Shown here: positions 39,644-48,553 of the stretch, piece after piece | Layout: each line of letters begins with the position of its first letter | How positions within the stretch are numbered: position 1 is the first letter of the stretch | DNA from: Streptomyces sp. ITFR-16 | GTDB lineage: Bacteria > Actinomycetota > Actinomycetes > Streptomycetales > Streptomycetaceae | Length of the DNA stretch: 64,000 bases | Assembly: GCF_031844705.1 (NCBI RefSeq) | Contig: NZ_CP134609.1 | Coordinates: 4,774,001 to 4,838,000, forward strand | Reading direction: 5' to 3' | Made by a program: the position numbers and the translations under genes | The notes under the pieces: generated by a model | Told to the model about the DNA's origin: nothing | What the model saw: only the letters and a program-made list of their open reading frames with translations | The model's database searches: none

Positions 39644-40630
39644 TCAGTACGCCCCGTCCAGCCTCCCCCGTTGCTCCTCCGTCAGTTCCAGGTCGACCGC
39701 CGCCAGGTTCTCCTTCAGCTGGGACAGGGAGGAGGCGCCGGCCAGGGGGATGATCGGGAAGGGGGAGGAGAGTTGCCAGGCCAGGACGACCTGGTTGGTG
39801 GTGGCGCCCGTTTCGGCGGTGATCTCGTGCAGGACCGCGAGGCGGGAAGGGGTGCCGGGGTGGTCGTAGTCCGCGGGGAGCGGCTTGTCGCGGCGGGTGT
39901 AGGCGCCGGCCAGGAGCGGGGAGTACGCGACCAGGGTCAGGTCCTGCTCGGCGCGCAGGTAGCTGAGGAGTTCGGGGCCCGCGTGGCCCAGGCTGCCGTC
40001 CTCGAAGAGGGGGGTCGGGATGTCGTAGCGGGGGCGCAGATGGCTGTGCTGGTACTGGAGCACCTCGTAGCCGGGCAGTCCGGCCGCCCGCGCCAGGGCG
40101 CGGGCGCGCTCGATGCGCCAGATCGCGTGGTTGCTCGCGCCCAGCAGGCCGACCGTGCCCTGCTGGACCAGCTCGCCGAACGCCTCGACGGTCTCGCCGA
40201 GCGGGACGGTCCGGTCCTCGATGTGCGCGTACAGCAGGTCGATCTTCTCCACGCCCAGCCGCTCCCGGCTGCGTTCGACCGCCGCGTGGACCGCCTTGGC
40301 CGACAGGCCCTCCGGGTTGTCGACGAACCCCGTGCCGGGGGCCAGCGGTTCGGCGCCCAGCTTGGTGGCGATGACGATCTCGTCGCCGATGCCCCGGCTG
40401 CGCCGCCACTTGCCGAGCAGCCGTTCGCTCTGGCCGCCGAGACCGCCGTCGACCCAGTACGCGTAGTTGTCGGAGGTGTCGATGAAGGTGCCGCCGGCCT
40501 CGACGAAGTGGTCCAGGATCGCGAACGAGGTCTTCTCGTCGGTCACCGAGCCGAAGAGCATCGCGCCCAGGGCGAGGGCGCTGACCTCGCGGCGGGTGGC
40601 TGGATCGGTGCCGATGGTGCGGTACTTCAT
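39644..40630 (-). CDS. aldo/keto reductase
   Basis: 328 residues, NADPH-dependent oxidoreductase of the AKR superfamily. Catalytic tetrad residues are visible: Asp in FIDTSDNYAYW (Asp and Tyr), Lys in VIATKLG and His in LLYAHIED; LLGASNHAIWRI and the C-terminal PLAGASSLSQLKENL cofactor segment follow. The ATG has GGAGGGG six bases upstream. The promoter has the architecture controlled by MerR-type activators (see that site), suggesting induction by electrophiles, aldehydes or drugs. Substrate unknown. Confidence 0.9.
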   Translation of the reverse strand: MKYRTIGTDPATRREVSALALGAMLFGSVTDEKTSFAILDHFVEAGGTFIDTSDNYAYWVDGGLGGQSERLLGKWRRSRGIGDEIVIATKLGAEPLAPGTGFVDNPEGLSAKAVHAAVERSRERLGVEKIDLLYAHIEDRTVPLGETVEAFGELVQQGTVGLLGASNHAIWRIERARALARAAGLPGYEVLQYQHSHLRPRYDIPTPLFEDGSLGHAGPELLSYLRAEQDLTLVAYSPLLAGAYTRRDKPLPADYDHPGTPSRLAVLHEITAETGATTNQVVLAWQLSSPFPIIPLAGASSLSQLKENLAAVDLELTEEQRGRLDGAY

Positions 40631-40679
40631 GACGGTCCCCTCCGGTTCCGGTCACCGTCGTTCGGTGGCCGTGGGTGGG

Positions 40680-40710
40680 AGTCTGCATGTTCGAGTGCAC
40701 TTCAACGCAA
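40680..40710 (-). promoter_or_regulatory. MerR-type promoter of the aldo/keto reductase gene
   Basis: On the minus strand TTGCGT and CAGACT are separated by 19 bases, the over-long spacer typical of MerR-activated promoters. The spacer is mostly a dyad centred on AGTGCACT (40689-40706, GTT--AGTGCACT--AAC), the usual MerR operator form. Confidence 0.6.
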
Positions 40711-40826
40711 GGGCGTTGGGGAGGGCGGGCGGATCTCGGGGAGGGGAATAGATCTTGGTTCGCCTACGCTGAAAGCGGTTACGCGGTGACCCGCTCATGA
40801 GAAAACTCCGTACCGAGGAGCGTCCT

Positions 40827-41612
40827 GTGACGGCAGGCATACCCCAGCCCCGGATCGACACCGGCAAGCCCCACCCCGCCCGTGTCTACGACTGGTTGCT
40901 GGGCGGCAAGGACAACTACCCGGTGGATCAGCAGGTGGCGGAGACCCTGCCGGAGGAGGCGCGGGGCAACGCCGCGCGGAACCGGGCGTTCATGCACCGG
41001 GCCTCGGCCTGGCTGGCGCGCGGCGGGATCGACCAGTTCCTCGACATCGGCACCGGCATTCCGACCGAGCCGAATCTCCATCAGATCGTCCAGGCCGTCA
41101 ATCCGGCCGCCCGGATCGTCTACGCGGACAACGATCCGATCGTGCTGCGGCACGCGGAGGCGCTGCTCGTGAGCGCTCCCGAGGGCGCAACCGACTATCT
41201 GCACGCCGATGTGCGGGAGCCGGAGGTCATCCTCGAACGAGCGAGGAAGCTCCTGGACTTCGACCGGCCCATCGCCCTGTCGCTGATCGCCCTGATGCAC
41301 TTCCTGCCGGACGACCAGGACCCGTACGGCATCACCCGCACCCTGGTCGGCGCCCTGGCGCCGGGCAGTTTCCTGGTGCTCTCGCACGGCACGGCCGACC
41401 AGCATCCGGAGCTGAAGCAGGAGACCGAGGCCGCGTACAAGAAGGGCGCCATCGCGCTGCGGATGCGTACGAGGGAAGAGGTCGAGCCGTTCTTCGAGGG
41501 GCTGGAGCTCGTCGCGCCGGGGCTCGTTCCCGCCACCGAGTGGTACCGCGAGGAGCCCGCGCCCGTCGTCGAGCGCAGCGGGTTCTACGTGGGCGTGGGG
41601 AGGGTCCGGTGA
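40827..41612 (+). CDS. SAM-dependent methyltransferase, DUF574/Methyltransf_19 family
   Basis: 261 residues. N-terminal PHPARVYDWLLGGKDNYPVD is the family signature (about 12-31, quoted over short halves), followed by the SAM-binding FLDIGTGIPT (about 73-82), YADNDPIVL and ALMHFLPDD. Streptomycetes have many copies; their substrates are unknown. The GTG start is chosen because GAGGAG lies six bases before it. The hydrolase downstream overlaps by GTGA, so the two are translationally coupled. Confidence 0.87.
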   Translation: MTAGIPQPRIDTGKPHPARVYDWLLGGKDNYPVDQQVAETLPEEARGNAARNRAFMHRASAWLARGGIDQFLDIGTGIPTEPNLHQIVQAVNPAARIVYADNDPIVLRHAEALLVSAPEGATDYLHADVREPEVILERARKLLDFDRPIALSLIALMHFLPDDQDPYGITRTLVGALAPGSFLVLSHGTADQHPELKQETEAAYKKGAIALRMRTREEVEPFFEGLELVAPGLVPATEWYREEPAPVVERSGFYVGVGRVR

Positions 41613-42475
41613 GCGGCGGGACGGGGCTGGAGTTCGTCGCGGCGGACGGGACCGTCCTCGTGTACGACGACCTGGGGGACGCGGACAGCGGGCTCGCGCC
41701 CGTCGTGCTCGTCCACGGGCATCCGTTCGACCGGACCATGTGGCAGCCCCAGACGGACGCCCTGGTCGCGGCCGGGCGCCGGGTGATCACGGCCGATCTG
41801 CGCGGGTACGGGGCCAGCGGGGTCGTCCCGGGGCGCACCCTGCTCGCGGACTTCGCCGCCGATGCCACCGCGCTCCTGGACCGTCTGGGCATCGCGCGGG
41901 CCGTGGTCGGCGGGCTGTCCATGGGCGGGCAGATCGTGATGGAGTTCCACCGCTCCTTCCCGGAACGGGTGGCCGCCCTGGTGCTGGCCGACACCTCGCC
42001 CGCCGCCGAGACCGAGGAGGGCAGGGCGGTCCGCAACCGTATGGCGGACCGGCTGCTCGCGGAGGGGATGGACGGGTATGCGGCCGAGGTGCTCGACCGG
42101 ATGCTCGCCCCGTACAACGTCACCGCGCTGCCCGGGGTCGCCGCGCAGGTGAGCGGGATGATGCGGGCCACCGCGCCCGAGGGGGCGGCGGCCGCCCTGC
42201 GGGGGCGGGCCGAGCGGCCGGACTACCGCGCCTCGCTCGCCGGGGCCCGGGTGCCGGTCCTGGTCGTCGTCGGGGCGGACGACGGGTACACGCCCGTCGC
42301 GGAGGCCCGGGAGACGCAGGAGCTGATCCCGCACGCGGAGCTGGTCGTCGTCGAGGGCGCCGGTCACATGCCGAACCTGGAGCGGCCGGAGGCCTTCAAC
42401 GACGCGCTCCTGCGGTTCCTGAGGGACGGCCGCCAGGGCCTGGCTGCCGGAGCCTGTCTGCCGGACAGGCCCTAG
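41609..42475 (+). CDS. alpha/beta-fold hydrolase
   Basis: 288 residues. Oxyanion-hole VLVHGHPFDRTMW, nucleophile Ser104 in GLSMGG, an Asp in VVGADDGYTP and a His in GAGHMPNLE make the catalytic triad; ADLRGYGASG is typical of the family. The GTG start overlaps the methyltransferase stop. Substrate unknown; coupling to a methyltransferase might mean methyl-ester turnover, but this is speculation. It ends four bases inside the convergent GNAT gene. Confidence 0.87.
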   Translation: MSGGTGLEFVAADGTVLVYDDLGDADSGLAPVVLVHGHPFDRTMWQPQTDALVAAGRRVITADLRGYGASGVVPGRTLLADFAADATALLDRLGIARAVVGGLSMGGQIVMEFHRSFPERVAALVLADTSPAAETEEGRAVRNRMADRLLAEGMDGYAAEVLDRMLAPYNVTALPGVAAQVSGMMRATAPEGAAAALRGRAERPDYRASLAGARVPVLVVVGADDGYTPVAEARETQELIPHAELVVVEGAGHMPNLERPEAFNDALLRFLRDGRQGLAAGACLPDRP

Positions 42476-42954
42476 GACTGGAGCGGCTTCGCGAAGCAGC
42501 GGCTGCTCTCGTACGTGCGGTAGTGGCCGAACTTCTCGCACGGGGTGTAGCCGCTGGAGAGGTACAGGGCGATCGCCTCGGGCTGGCGGTCGCCGGTCTC
42601 CAGGACCATGCGGGTGCGGCCGGCCGCGCGGGCGTCCGCCTCCAGCAGGGCCAGGATGCGGCGGGCCAGGCCCTGGCCGCGGCCCTCGGCGATCACGAAC
42701 ATCCGCTTCAGCTCGGCGTCGCCGTCCGAGTAGCCCTCCTCGTTGCGCTCCTGCGAGCGCCAGCCGCCGGTGGCGACCGGGCGGTCCGACGCGTCGTAGG
42801 CGACCAGATACAGCCCGTGCGGGGGGTCGAACATCGTGGCGTCCAGCGGTGTGATGTCGCCCTCGTCCCCGTACCGCTCGGCGTATTCGAGCTGGACGAG
42901 ATCGTTGAGTTTGACGGCGTCGGGGTGGTCGTAAGGGCGCGGCTGGATATTCAT
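42472..42954 (-). CDS. GNAT-family acetyltransferase
   Basis: 160 residues. The GNAT core is clear: ELKRMFVIAEGRGQGLARRILALLEADAR carries the acetyl-CoA-binding loop (R/Q-x-x-G-x-G/A as GRGQGLA, about 99-105), then ALYLSSGYTPC. The substrate is unknown. Two in-frame ATGs (42963 and 42954) lie close together without a clear ribosome-binding site; the second is used. Divergent from the exonuclease III gene with under 50 bases between, so promoters overlap. Confidence 0.85.
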   Translation of the reverse strand: MNIQPRPYDHPDAVKLNDLVQLEYAERYGDEGDITPLDATMFDPPHGLYLVAYDASDRPVATGGWRSQERNEEGYSDGDAELKRMFVIAEGRGQGLARRILALLEADARAAGRTRMVLETGDRQPEAIALYLSSGYTPCEKFGHYRTYESSRCFAKPLQS

Positions 42955-43003
42955 GCGATGCATGGTACATGTATGCGATCGGTCGGGTCGGTATCGTGCC
43001 GGA

Positions 43004-43819
43004 ATGCTCACCGTTACCAGCGTAAATGTGAACGGTCTCCGTGCCGCCGCCAAGAAGGGGTTCGTCGAGTGGCTGGCGCGGACCGACGCCGATGTGATCT
43101 GCCTCCAGGAGGTGCGCGCCGAGCCGCAGCAGCTGCCCGACGAGGTGCGTGAGCCGGAGGGGTGGCACACCGTCCACGCGCCGGCCGCCGCCAAGGGCCG
43201 GGCCGGGGTCTCCCTCTACTCGCGCCGCGCGCCGGAGCGGGTGCAGATCGGGTTCGGCGGCTTCGGGGACGCGGGCAGCGAGGAGTTCGACGCGAGCGGC
43301 CGGTACGTCGAGATCGACCTGCCCGGCGTCACCGTCGCCAGCCTCTATCTGCCCTCCGGCGAGGTCGGCACCGAGCGGCAGGACGAGAAGGAGCGCTTCA
43401 TGGCGGCCTTCCTGCTCTATCTGACCGGGCTGAAGAAGCGCGCCGCCGCCGAGGGCCGCGAGGTCGTGGTCTGCGGCGACTGGAACATCGCCCACCAGGA
43501 GGCGGACCTCAAGAACTGGCGGGCCAACCGCAAGAACTCCGGCTTCCTGCCCGAGGAGCGGGCGTGGCTGACCCGGGTCTTCGACGAAGCGGCGTACGTG
43601 GACGTCGTGCGCGGGCTGCACCCCGATGTGGAGGGCCCGTACTCGTGGTGGTCCTACCGCGGGCGCGCCTTCGACAACGACACCGGCTGGCGCATCGACT
43701 ACCAGATCGCGACCCCCGGTCTTGCCGCGCGCGCGGTCAAGGCGTGGGTCGAGCGCGCCGCCACCCATGAGGAGCGGTGGAGCGACCACGCGCCGGTGAC
43801 GGTGGTGTACGAGCAGTAG
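43004..43819 (+). CDS. exodeoxyribonuclease III / AP endonuclease
   Basis: 271 residues of the EEP nuclease family. Metal and catalytic residues are in SVNVNGLRAA, ICLQEVRA (Glu), GDWNIAH (Asp/Asn) and WSDHAPV (Asp-His). It would cut at abasic sites and trim 3' blocks in base-excision repair. The ATG (MLTVTSVNVNG) matches the family N-terminus; upstream there is only a short GGA. It ends ten bases from the convergent merR gene. Confidence 0.9.
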   Translation: MLTVTSVNVNGLRAAAKKGFVEWLARTDADVICLQEVRAEPQQLPDEVREPEGWHTVHAPAAAKGRAGVSLYSRRAPERVQIGFGGFGDAGSEEFDASGRYVEIDLPGVTVASLYLPSGEVGTERQDEKERFMAAFLLYLTGLKKRAAAEGREVVVCGDWNIAHQEADLKNWRANRKNSGFLPEERAWLTRVFDEAAYVDVVRGLHPDVEGPYSWWSYRGRAFDNDTGWRIDYQIATPGLAARAVKAWVERAATHEERWSDHAPVTVVYEQ

Positions 43820-43828
43820 GGCCCGGCC

Positions 43829-44512
43829 CTACAGGGACGGCTGGGGCGGCTGCGGCGGTTCCGCGTCCCTGCGTAGCCGCCGGTCCAGCGCCATGGAGAG
43901 TTCCGCGTCCACCACCGCGCGGGCCAGCGGGCGCAGTTGGGGCGGTTCCGCCTCCGTGCTGTGCTCGCGCAGGGTCGCGACGAAGAGGTCGGCCAGCGCG
44001 TCCGCGTGCTCGCGGACGCGGCGGCCCGAGGCGAGGACCGTGGCGAGCGGGACGCCCTCGCGGACCAGTTCGGCCGACACGTCCAGCAGGCGGCGGCTGA
44101 TGTGGACGATCTCGTCGCCGTCCGTGCCGAGGTAGCCGAGCTCCATCGCCGTCGCCAGGTTCTCCGGGGTGGACTCGCCCTCGAAGTAGTCCGCGAGCTG
44201 CTCGGGCGTGAGCCGGACCGGGGTCTCCTCGGTCGGCTCGCCCAGGCCCAGAACCTCGGCGACGTCCCGTCCGCTCTCGAAGGTGCGGGCGAGATCCGCG
44301 ATGCCGGACAGGGTGTGGCCGCGCTCCAGCAGCCCGGCGATGGTCCGCAGGCGGGCCAGGTGGTGGTCGTCGTACCAGGCGATGCGGCCCTCGCGGCGGG
44401 GCGGGGAGATCAGGCCGCGTTCCCGGTAGAAGCGCAGGGTCCGCACGGGGATGCCGGCCTCCTTGGCCAGCTCCTCCATGCGGTATTCACGGTGCTCGCG
44501 TCCTTCTGCCAC
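43829..44512 (-). CDS. MerR-family transcriptional regulator
   Basis: 227 residues. The N-terminal winged helix (YRMEELAKEAGIPVRTLRFYRERGL, about 10-34 in short pieces) and the second wing are typical; the long C-terminal part (about 85-227) is all-helical and lacks metal-binding Cys, so it is likely a drug- or lipid-sensing MerR. The GTG start follows no strong ribosome-binding site. Divergent from the monooxygenase operon, which it may control; it is also a candidate for the MerR-type promoter at 40.7 kb. Confidence 0.87.
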   Translation of the reverse strand: MAEGREHREYRMEELAKEAGIPVRTLRFYRERGLISPPRREGRIAWYDDHHLARLRTIAGLLERGHTLSGIADLARTFESGRDVAEVLGLGEPTEETPVRLTPEQLADYFEGESTPENLATAMELGYLGTDGDEIVHISRRLLDVSAELVREGVPLATVLASGRRVREHADALADLFVATLREHSTEAEPPQLRPLARAVVDAELSMALDRRLRRDAEPPQPPQPSL

Positions 44513-44673
44513 TCCCGCACCCTATCCGCCTCCCCGGTGCGGGAGCCGCATGTTGTACCGCCGGTAACTTTCCCTCGTCGCACCCCTACCCATCGGTACG
44601 AAGCTGTTCTAGTCTCCCAACAATGCCAGTGATTGCTGGCAGAGTCGTGTGACGTACCGCGGGAGGCGGCAGC

Positions 44674-46197
44674 ATGGCCCAGCACGAGCATGTACGCGTG
44701 GCGGTGATCGGATCCGGATTCGGGGGCCTCGGGGCCGCTGTCCGGCTGCGCCGCGAAGGCATCACCGATTTCGTGATCCTGGAACGGGCCGATTCGGTCG
44801 GTGGTACCTGGCGCGACAACAGCTATCCCGGCTGCGCCTGCGACGTACCGTCCCACCTCTACTCCTTCTCGTTCGCCCCCAACCCCGAGTGGCCGCGCAC
44901 CTTCTCCGGGCAGGAGCACATCCGCGCCTACCTGGAGCACGTCGCCGACACCTTCGGGCTGCGCCCGCACCTCAGGCTCAACCACGAGGTGACGCAGATG
45001 CGCTGGGACAACGAGGAACTGCACTGGGTCATCGAGAGCGCCAACGGCACGACGGTCGTCGCCGACGTCGTCGTCTCCGCGACCGGACCGCTCTCCGACC
45101 CCAAGATGCCCGACATCCCCGGGCTCGCCGACTTCCCCGGCGAGGTCTTCCACTCCGCCCGCTGGAACCACGACGCCGACCTCACCGGCAAGCGCGTCGC
45201 GATGATCGGCACCGGCGCCTCCGCCATCCAGATCGTGCCCTCGATCCAGCCCGAGGTGGGCAGGCTGACGCTCTTCCAGCGCACCCCGCCCTGGGTGATG
45301 CCCCGGATGGACCGGCAGATCAGCGGCGCCGAGCGCTGGCTCCACCGCACGCTCCCCTTCACCGGCACCGCCCGTCGCGGACTGCTGTGGGGCATACGGG
45401 AGTTGCAGGTCAGCGCCTTCACCAAGCACCCGGACCAGCTCGGCCTGGTCGAACGGATAGCCAAGTCCAACATGGCCCGTGCGATCAAGGATCCGGCCCT
45501 GCGGGCCAAGCTGACCCCCTCGTACCGCATCGGCTGCAAGCGCATCCTGCTCTCCAGCGCCTACTACCCGGCGCTCGCCCAGCCCAATGTGGATGTCGTC
45601 GCCTCCGGGCTCAGCGAGGTGCGCGGCTCGACCGTCGTCGCCTCCGACGGTACGGAGGCCGAGGTCGACGCGATCGTCTTCGGCACCGGCTTCCATGTCA
45701 CCGACATGCCGATCGCCGAGCGGGTCGTCGGCGCGGACGGCATCACCCTCGCGGAGTCCTGGAAGGACGGCATGCAGGCGCTGCGCGGCGCGAGCGCGGC
45801 AGGCTTCCCCAACTGGATGACGATCATCGGCCCCAACACCGGGCTCGGGAACTCCTCGATGATCCTCATGATCGAGGCCCAGCTGAACTACATGGCCGAC
45901 TATCTGCGCCAGTTGGACGTGCTCGGCGGCAAGGCCGCGCTCGACGCCCGCCCCTCCGCCGTCGGCGCGTGGAACCGGAACGTCCAGGAGCGCATGAAGC
46001 GCACGGTCTGGAACACCGGCGGCTGCACCAGCTGGTACCTCGACGCCGGCGGCCGCAACACCACCGTCTGGCCCGGCACCACCGCCGAGTTCCGCAAGCT
46101 GACCCGCGGTGTCGACCTCGGTGAGTACGAGGTCGTCCGGGTGCCCGCCCAGCGGGGCGCGACGAAGCGGGCCGTCGCCGAGGAGGTGGCGGGATGA
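44674..46197 (+). CDS. FAD-dependent monooxygenase, Baeyer-Villiger type
   Basis: 507 residues. FAD-binding GSGFGG (about 13-18), the Baeyer-Villiger fingerprint FPGEVFHSARW (starting at about residue 154, F-x-G-x-x-x-H-x-x-x-W) and the NADPH-binding GTGASA (about 180) are all present. Such enzymes insert oxygen next to a ketone or oxidise related substrates. The ATG has GGGAGG upstream. It is first in a three-gene operon with ATGA overlaps (hydrolase, SDR), resembling the start of the mycobacterial mymA (Rv3083-Rv3085) operon, which modifies envelope lipids; that parallel is inference. Confidence 0.9.
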   Translation: MAQHEHVRVAVIGSGFGGLGAAVRLRREGITDFVILERADSVGGTWRDNSYPGCACDVPSHLYSFSFAPNPEWPRTFSGQEHIRAYLEHVADTFGLRPHLRLNHEVTQMRWDNEELHWVIESANGTTVVADVVVSATGPLSDPKMPDIPGLADFPGEVFHSARWNHDADLTGKRVAMIGTGASAIQIVPSIQPEVGRLTLFQRTPPWVMPRMDRQISGAERWLHRTLPFTGTARRGLLWGIRELQVSAFTKHPDQLGLVERIAKSNMARAIKDPALRAKLTPSYRIGCKRILLSSAYYPALAQPNVDVVASGLSEVRGSTVVASDGTEAEVDAIVFGTGFHVTDMPIAERVVGADGITLAESWKDGMQALRGASAAGFPNWMTIIGPNTGLGNSSMILMIEAQLNYMADYLRQLDVLGGKAALDARPSAVGAWNRNVQERMKRTVWNTGGCTSWYLDAGGRNTTVWPGTTAEFRKLTRGVDLGEYEVVRVPAQRGATKRAVAEEVAG

Positions 46198-47144
46198 GCC
46201 GCCCGCTGCGGCGCGACAGCGGTGCGCCCGTTCCCGCACGGGAGCTGATGGCCGTCTCCGCCGACGGCTCCCGCGTCCATGTCGAGGTGCACGGGCAGGA
46301 GGGCGCCCCGGCCGTCGTGCTGTCGCACGGCTGGACCTGCAACACCCGCTTCTGGGACGCCCAGATCCGCGACCTCGCCGTCGACCACCGCGTCATCGCC
46401 TACGACCAGCGCGGCCACGGCACCTCGCCGGCCGCCGGACGCGACGGGTACAGCACCGACGCGCTCGCCGACGACCTCGAAGCCGTCCTCGCCGCCACCT
46501 TGGAACCGGGGGAGAAGGCCGTGCTCGCCGGGCACTCCATGGGCGGCATGACGATCATGTCCGCCTCGCGCCGGCCCGCGCTGCGCGAGCACGCCGCCGC
46601 CGTCCTGCTGTGCAGCACCGGCAGCTCCCGGCTGCTCGCGGAGTCGCTCGTGGTGCCGATGCGGCCCGGCGCCGTCCGGACCCGGCTGACCCGTGCGATC
46701 CTCGGGGCGCGCGCCCCGCTCGGGCCGGTCACGCCGGTCTCCCGTCGCCTCCTCAAGTACGGGACAATGGGACCGGGTTCGGCTCCGGACCGGGTCGACA
46801 CCTGCGCCCGGATCGTGCACGCCTGCCCGAGGCTCCCCCGGGTCGCCTGGGGCCAGGTCCTCGCGGACCTCGACCTCGACGAGGGCGTACGGGAGCTGCG
46901 GGTGCCCACCGCGGTGATCGCGGGTACGCAGGACCGGCTCACGCCGCCCGTCCACGCCCGGGCCATCGCGGCGGCGCTGCCCGACTGCCTGGGGCTCACC
47001 GAGCTGGCGGGCATGGGCCACATGACTCCGGTCGAGGCGCCGGAGGCGGTCACGGCGAGCATCCGGGAGCTGGTGACCACCTACCTCCCGGAACTCCCGG
47101 ACCGGGGTACGGCTGGTGTCGAGGGCAAGGAGGAGGTCGCATGA
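46194..47144 (+). CDS. alpha/beta hydrolase of the monooxygenase operon
   Basis: 316 residues. VVLSHGWTCNTRFW (oxyanion region), YDQRGHGTS, nucleophile Ser115 in GHSMGG, Asp in GTQDRLTPP and His in GMGHMTPVE form the triad. It would naturally hydrolyse the ester or lactone produced by the preceding Baeyer-Villiger enzyme. The start ATG overlaps the previous stop (ATGA) and the stop overlaps the next start (ATGA), so all three genes are translationally coupled. Confidence 0.87.
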   Translation: MSRPLRRDSGAPVPARELMAVSADGSRVHVEVHGQEGAPAVVLSHGWTCNTRFWDAQIRDLAVDHRVIAYDQRGHGTSPAAGRDGYSTDALADDLEAVLAATLEPGEKAVLAGHSMGGMTIMSASRRPALREHAAAVLLCSTGSSRLLAESLVVPMRPGAVRTRLTRAILGARAPLGPVTPVSRRLLKYGTMGPGSAPDRVDTCARIVHACPRLPRVAWGQVLADLDLDEGVRELRVPTAVIAGTQDRLTPPVHARAIAAALPDCLGLTELAGMGHMTPVEAPEAVTASIRELVTTYLPELPDRGTAGVEGKEEVA

Positions 47145-48046
47145 GCGGCAGGAACAGTCTCGAAGGACAGGTTGTCGTCGTCACCGGCGCGGCACGCGGT
47201 GTGGGCGAGCTGCTGGCCCGCAAGCTCTCGGCGCGCGGTGCGACGCTCGCGCTGGTCGGCCTGGAGCCGGACGAGCTGAAGAAGGTCTCCGAGCGCCTGC
47301 ACGGCGACAGCGACCACTGGCACGCGGACGTCACCGACCACGAGGCGATGGCGCGGGTCGCCCAGGAGGTCAAGGAGCGGTTCGGCAAGGTCGACGTCGT
47401 CGTCGCCAACGCGGGCGTCGCCTCCGGCGGCCCGTTCGTCGACTCCGACCCGGTCGCCTGGCGCCGGGTCATCGAGGTCAACCTCATCGGCGGCGCGGTC
47501 ACCGGCCGGGCCTTCCTGCCCGTCCTGATGGAGAGCCGGGGCTACTTCCTCCAGATCGCCTCCCTCGCCGCGATCACCCCCGCCCCGATGATGACCGCGT
47601 ACTGCGCGTCCAAGTCGGGCGTCGAGGCCTTCGCCCACAGCCTGCGGGCCGAGGTCGGCTACCGGGGCGTGAAGGTCGGCGTCGGCTATCTGTCCTGGAC
47701 CGACACCGACATGGTGCGCGGCGCCGACGAGGACGACGTCATGCGCGAGCTGCGCCAGCGGCTGCCCTGGCCGTCCAACCGCACCTATCCGCTGGGCCCG
47801 GCCGTCGACCGGATCGTGGCCGGTATCGAGCGGCGCTCGCCGCATGTCTACGCCCAGTGGTGGCTGCGCGGCATGCAGTCCGTACGGGGCTACCTGCCCT
47901 CGCTCATCGGTGTCGTGGGCCAGCGCGAGATGAAGCGTTTCGGCTCCCGCCTGGAGGGCGTCAGCAAGGGGCTCGTCGGTGCCGGGGGCGCTGCTGACCA
48001 GGACGAACGGGCCACGCGCCGGGCCTCGGACACGCAGCGTAAGTGA
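47141..48046 (+). CDS. short-chain dehydrogenase/reductase of the monooxygenase operon
   Basis: 301 residues. Rossmann motif TGAARGVG (about 15-22), NAG in VVANAGVASGG, catalytic Tyr154 and Lys158 in YCASK, with Ser in IASLAA upstream. A C-terminal extension of about 60 residues ends in a polar tail. It would interconvert an alcohol and the ketone used or made by the operon. GAGGAGG precedes the ATG, which overlaps the hydrolase stop. Confidence 0.88.
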   Translation: MSGRNSLEGQVVVVTGAARGVGELLARKLSARGATLALVGLEPDELKKVSERLHGDSDHWHADVTDHEAMARVAQEVKERFGKVDVVVANAGVASGGPFVDSDPVAWRRVIEVNLIGGAVTGRAFLPVLMESRGYFLQIASLAAITPAPMMTAYCASKSGVEAFAHSLRAEVGYRGVKVGVGYLSWTDTDMVRGADEDDVMRELRQRLPWPSNRTYPLGPAVDRIVAGIERRSPHVYAQWWLRGMQSVRGYLPSLIGVVGQREMKRFGSRLEGVSKGLVGAGGAADQDERATRRASDTQRK

Positions 48047-48134
48047 TCGAAATGCGGCTTGTGTCCGGTCGTGTAAGTCTGGTCGAGGCCCCGACGGGGC
48101 CATCCCCCGTACACCCCATCGAGGAGTGAACAGC

Positions 48135-48329
48135 ATGGGCATCGCCGACCAGTTCAAGGACAAGGCGCAGGATCTTGCCGACCAGGCGCAGAAGAAGATG
48201 AAGGACGGCAAGGGCGAGGGCCGCGACCGGTCGCAGGACGCGTCCGACCGCGCCCGCGAGGCGTCCGAGCAGGGTCGCGACAAGGCCCAGGGCGCGGCGG
48301 ACGACGTGCGCGAGCGCTTCGACCACTGA
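48135..48329 (+). CDS. small charged helical protein (CsbD/Rv0909 antitoxin-like)
   Basis: 64 residues, almost entirely charged or Gln/Ala, with repeated DxAxDQAxxK heptads (DKAQDLADQAQKKMKDG), predicted to be helical or disordered. Similar small proteins in streptomycetes are often labelled antitoxin or stress protein, but no toxin gene adjoins. GAGGAG precedes the ATG by eight bases. It is followed by a strong terminator and appears to be a single-gene transcript. Confidence 0.6.
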   Translation: MGIADQFKDKAQDLADQAQKKMKDGKGEGRDRSQDASDRAREASEQGRDKAQGAADDVRERFDH

Positions 48330-48348
48330 CGCAGAGCCGTAACGCGCG

Positions 48349-48382
48349 AGGGGCGCACCCGGATCCGTCCGGGTGCGCCCCT
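48349..48382 (+). terminator. 15-bp terminator after the small charged protein gene
   Basis: AGGGGCGCACCCGGA and TCCGGGTGCGCCCCT pair around TCCG. Twenty bases after the stop codon. Confidence 0.85.
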
Positions 48383-48553
48383 TCCGTGTGCCGTGTGCCG
48401 TGTCCCGTGGATGACACAGCGCGTCCGGGCGGCGATCATTGCGGCCGGGGGCGGTTCCTCGCGTCGAGGTCCGCGTGAGGCGAGGGAGTGGGCGGGGATG
48501 CGCGATATCGGGACGGGCGCGCGGGACACGTACGCCGGAGCCGGGCGGCACGG

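Noticed and set aside
48135..48329. Toxin-antitoxin module
   Set aside because: The small charged protein resembles proteins sometimes called antitoxins, but no toxin-like gene lies on either side.
48388..48412. CGTGTGC-type short tandem repeat
   Set aside because: Only about three imperfect 7-base copies after a terminator. Likely chance in GC-rich DNA.
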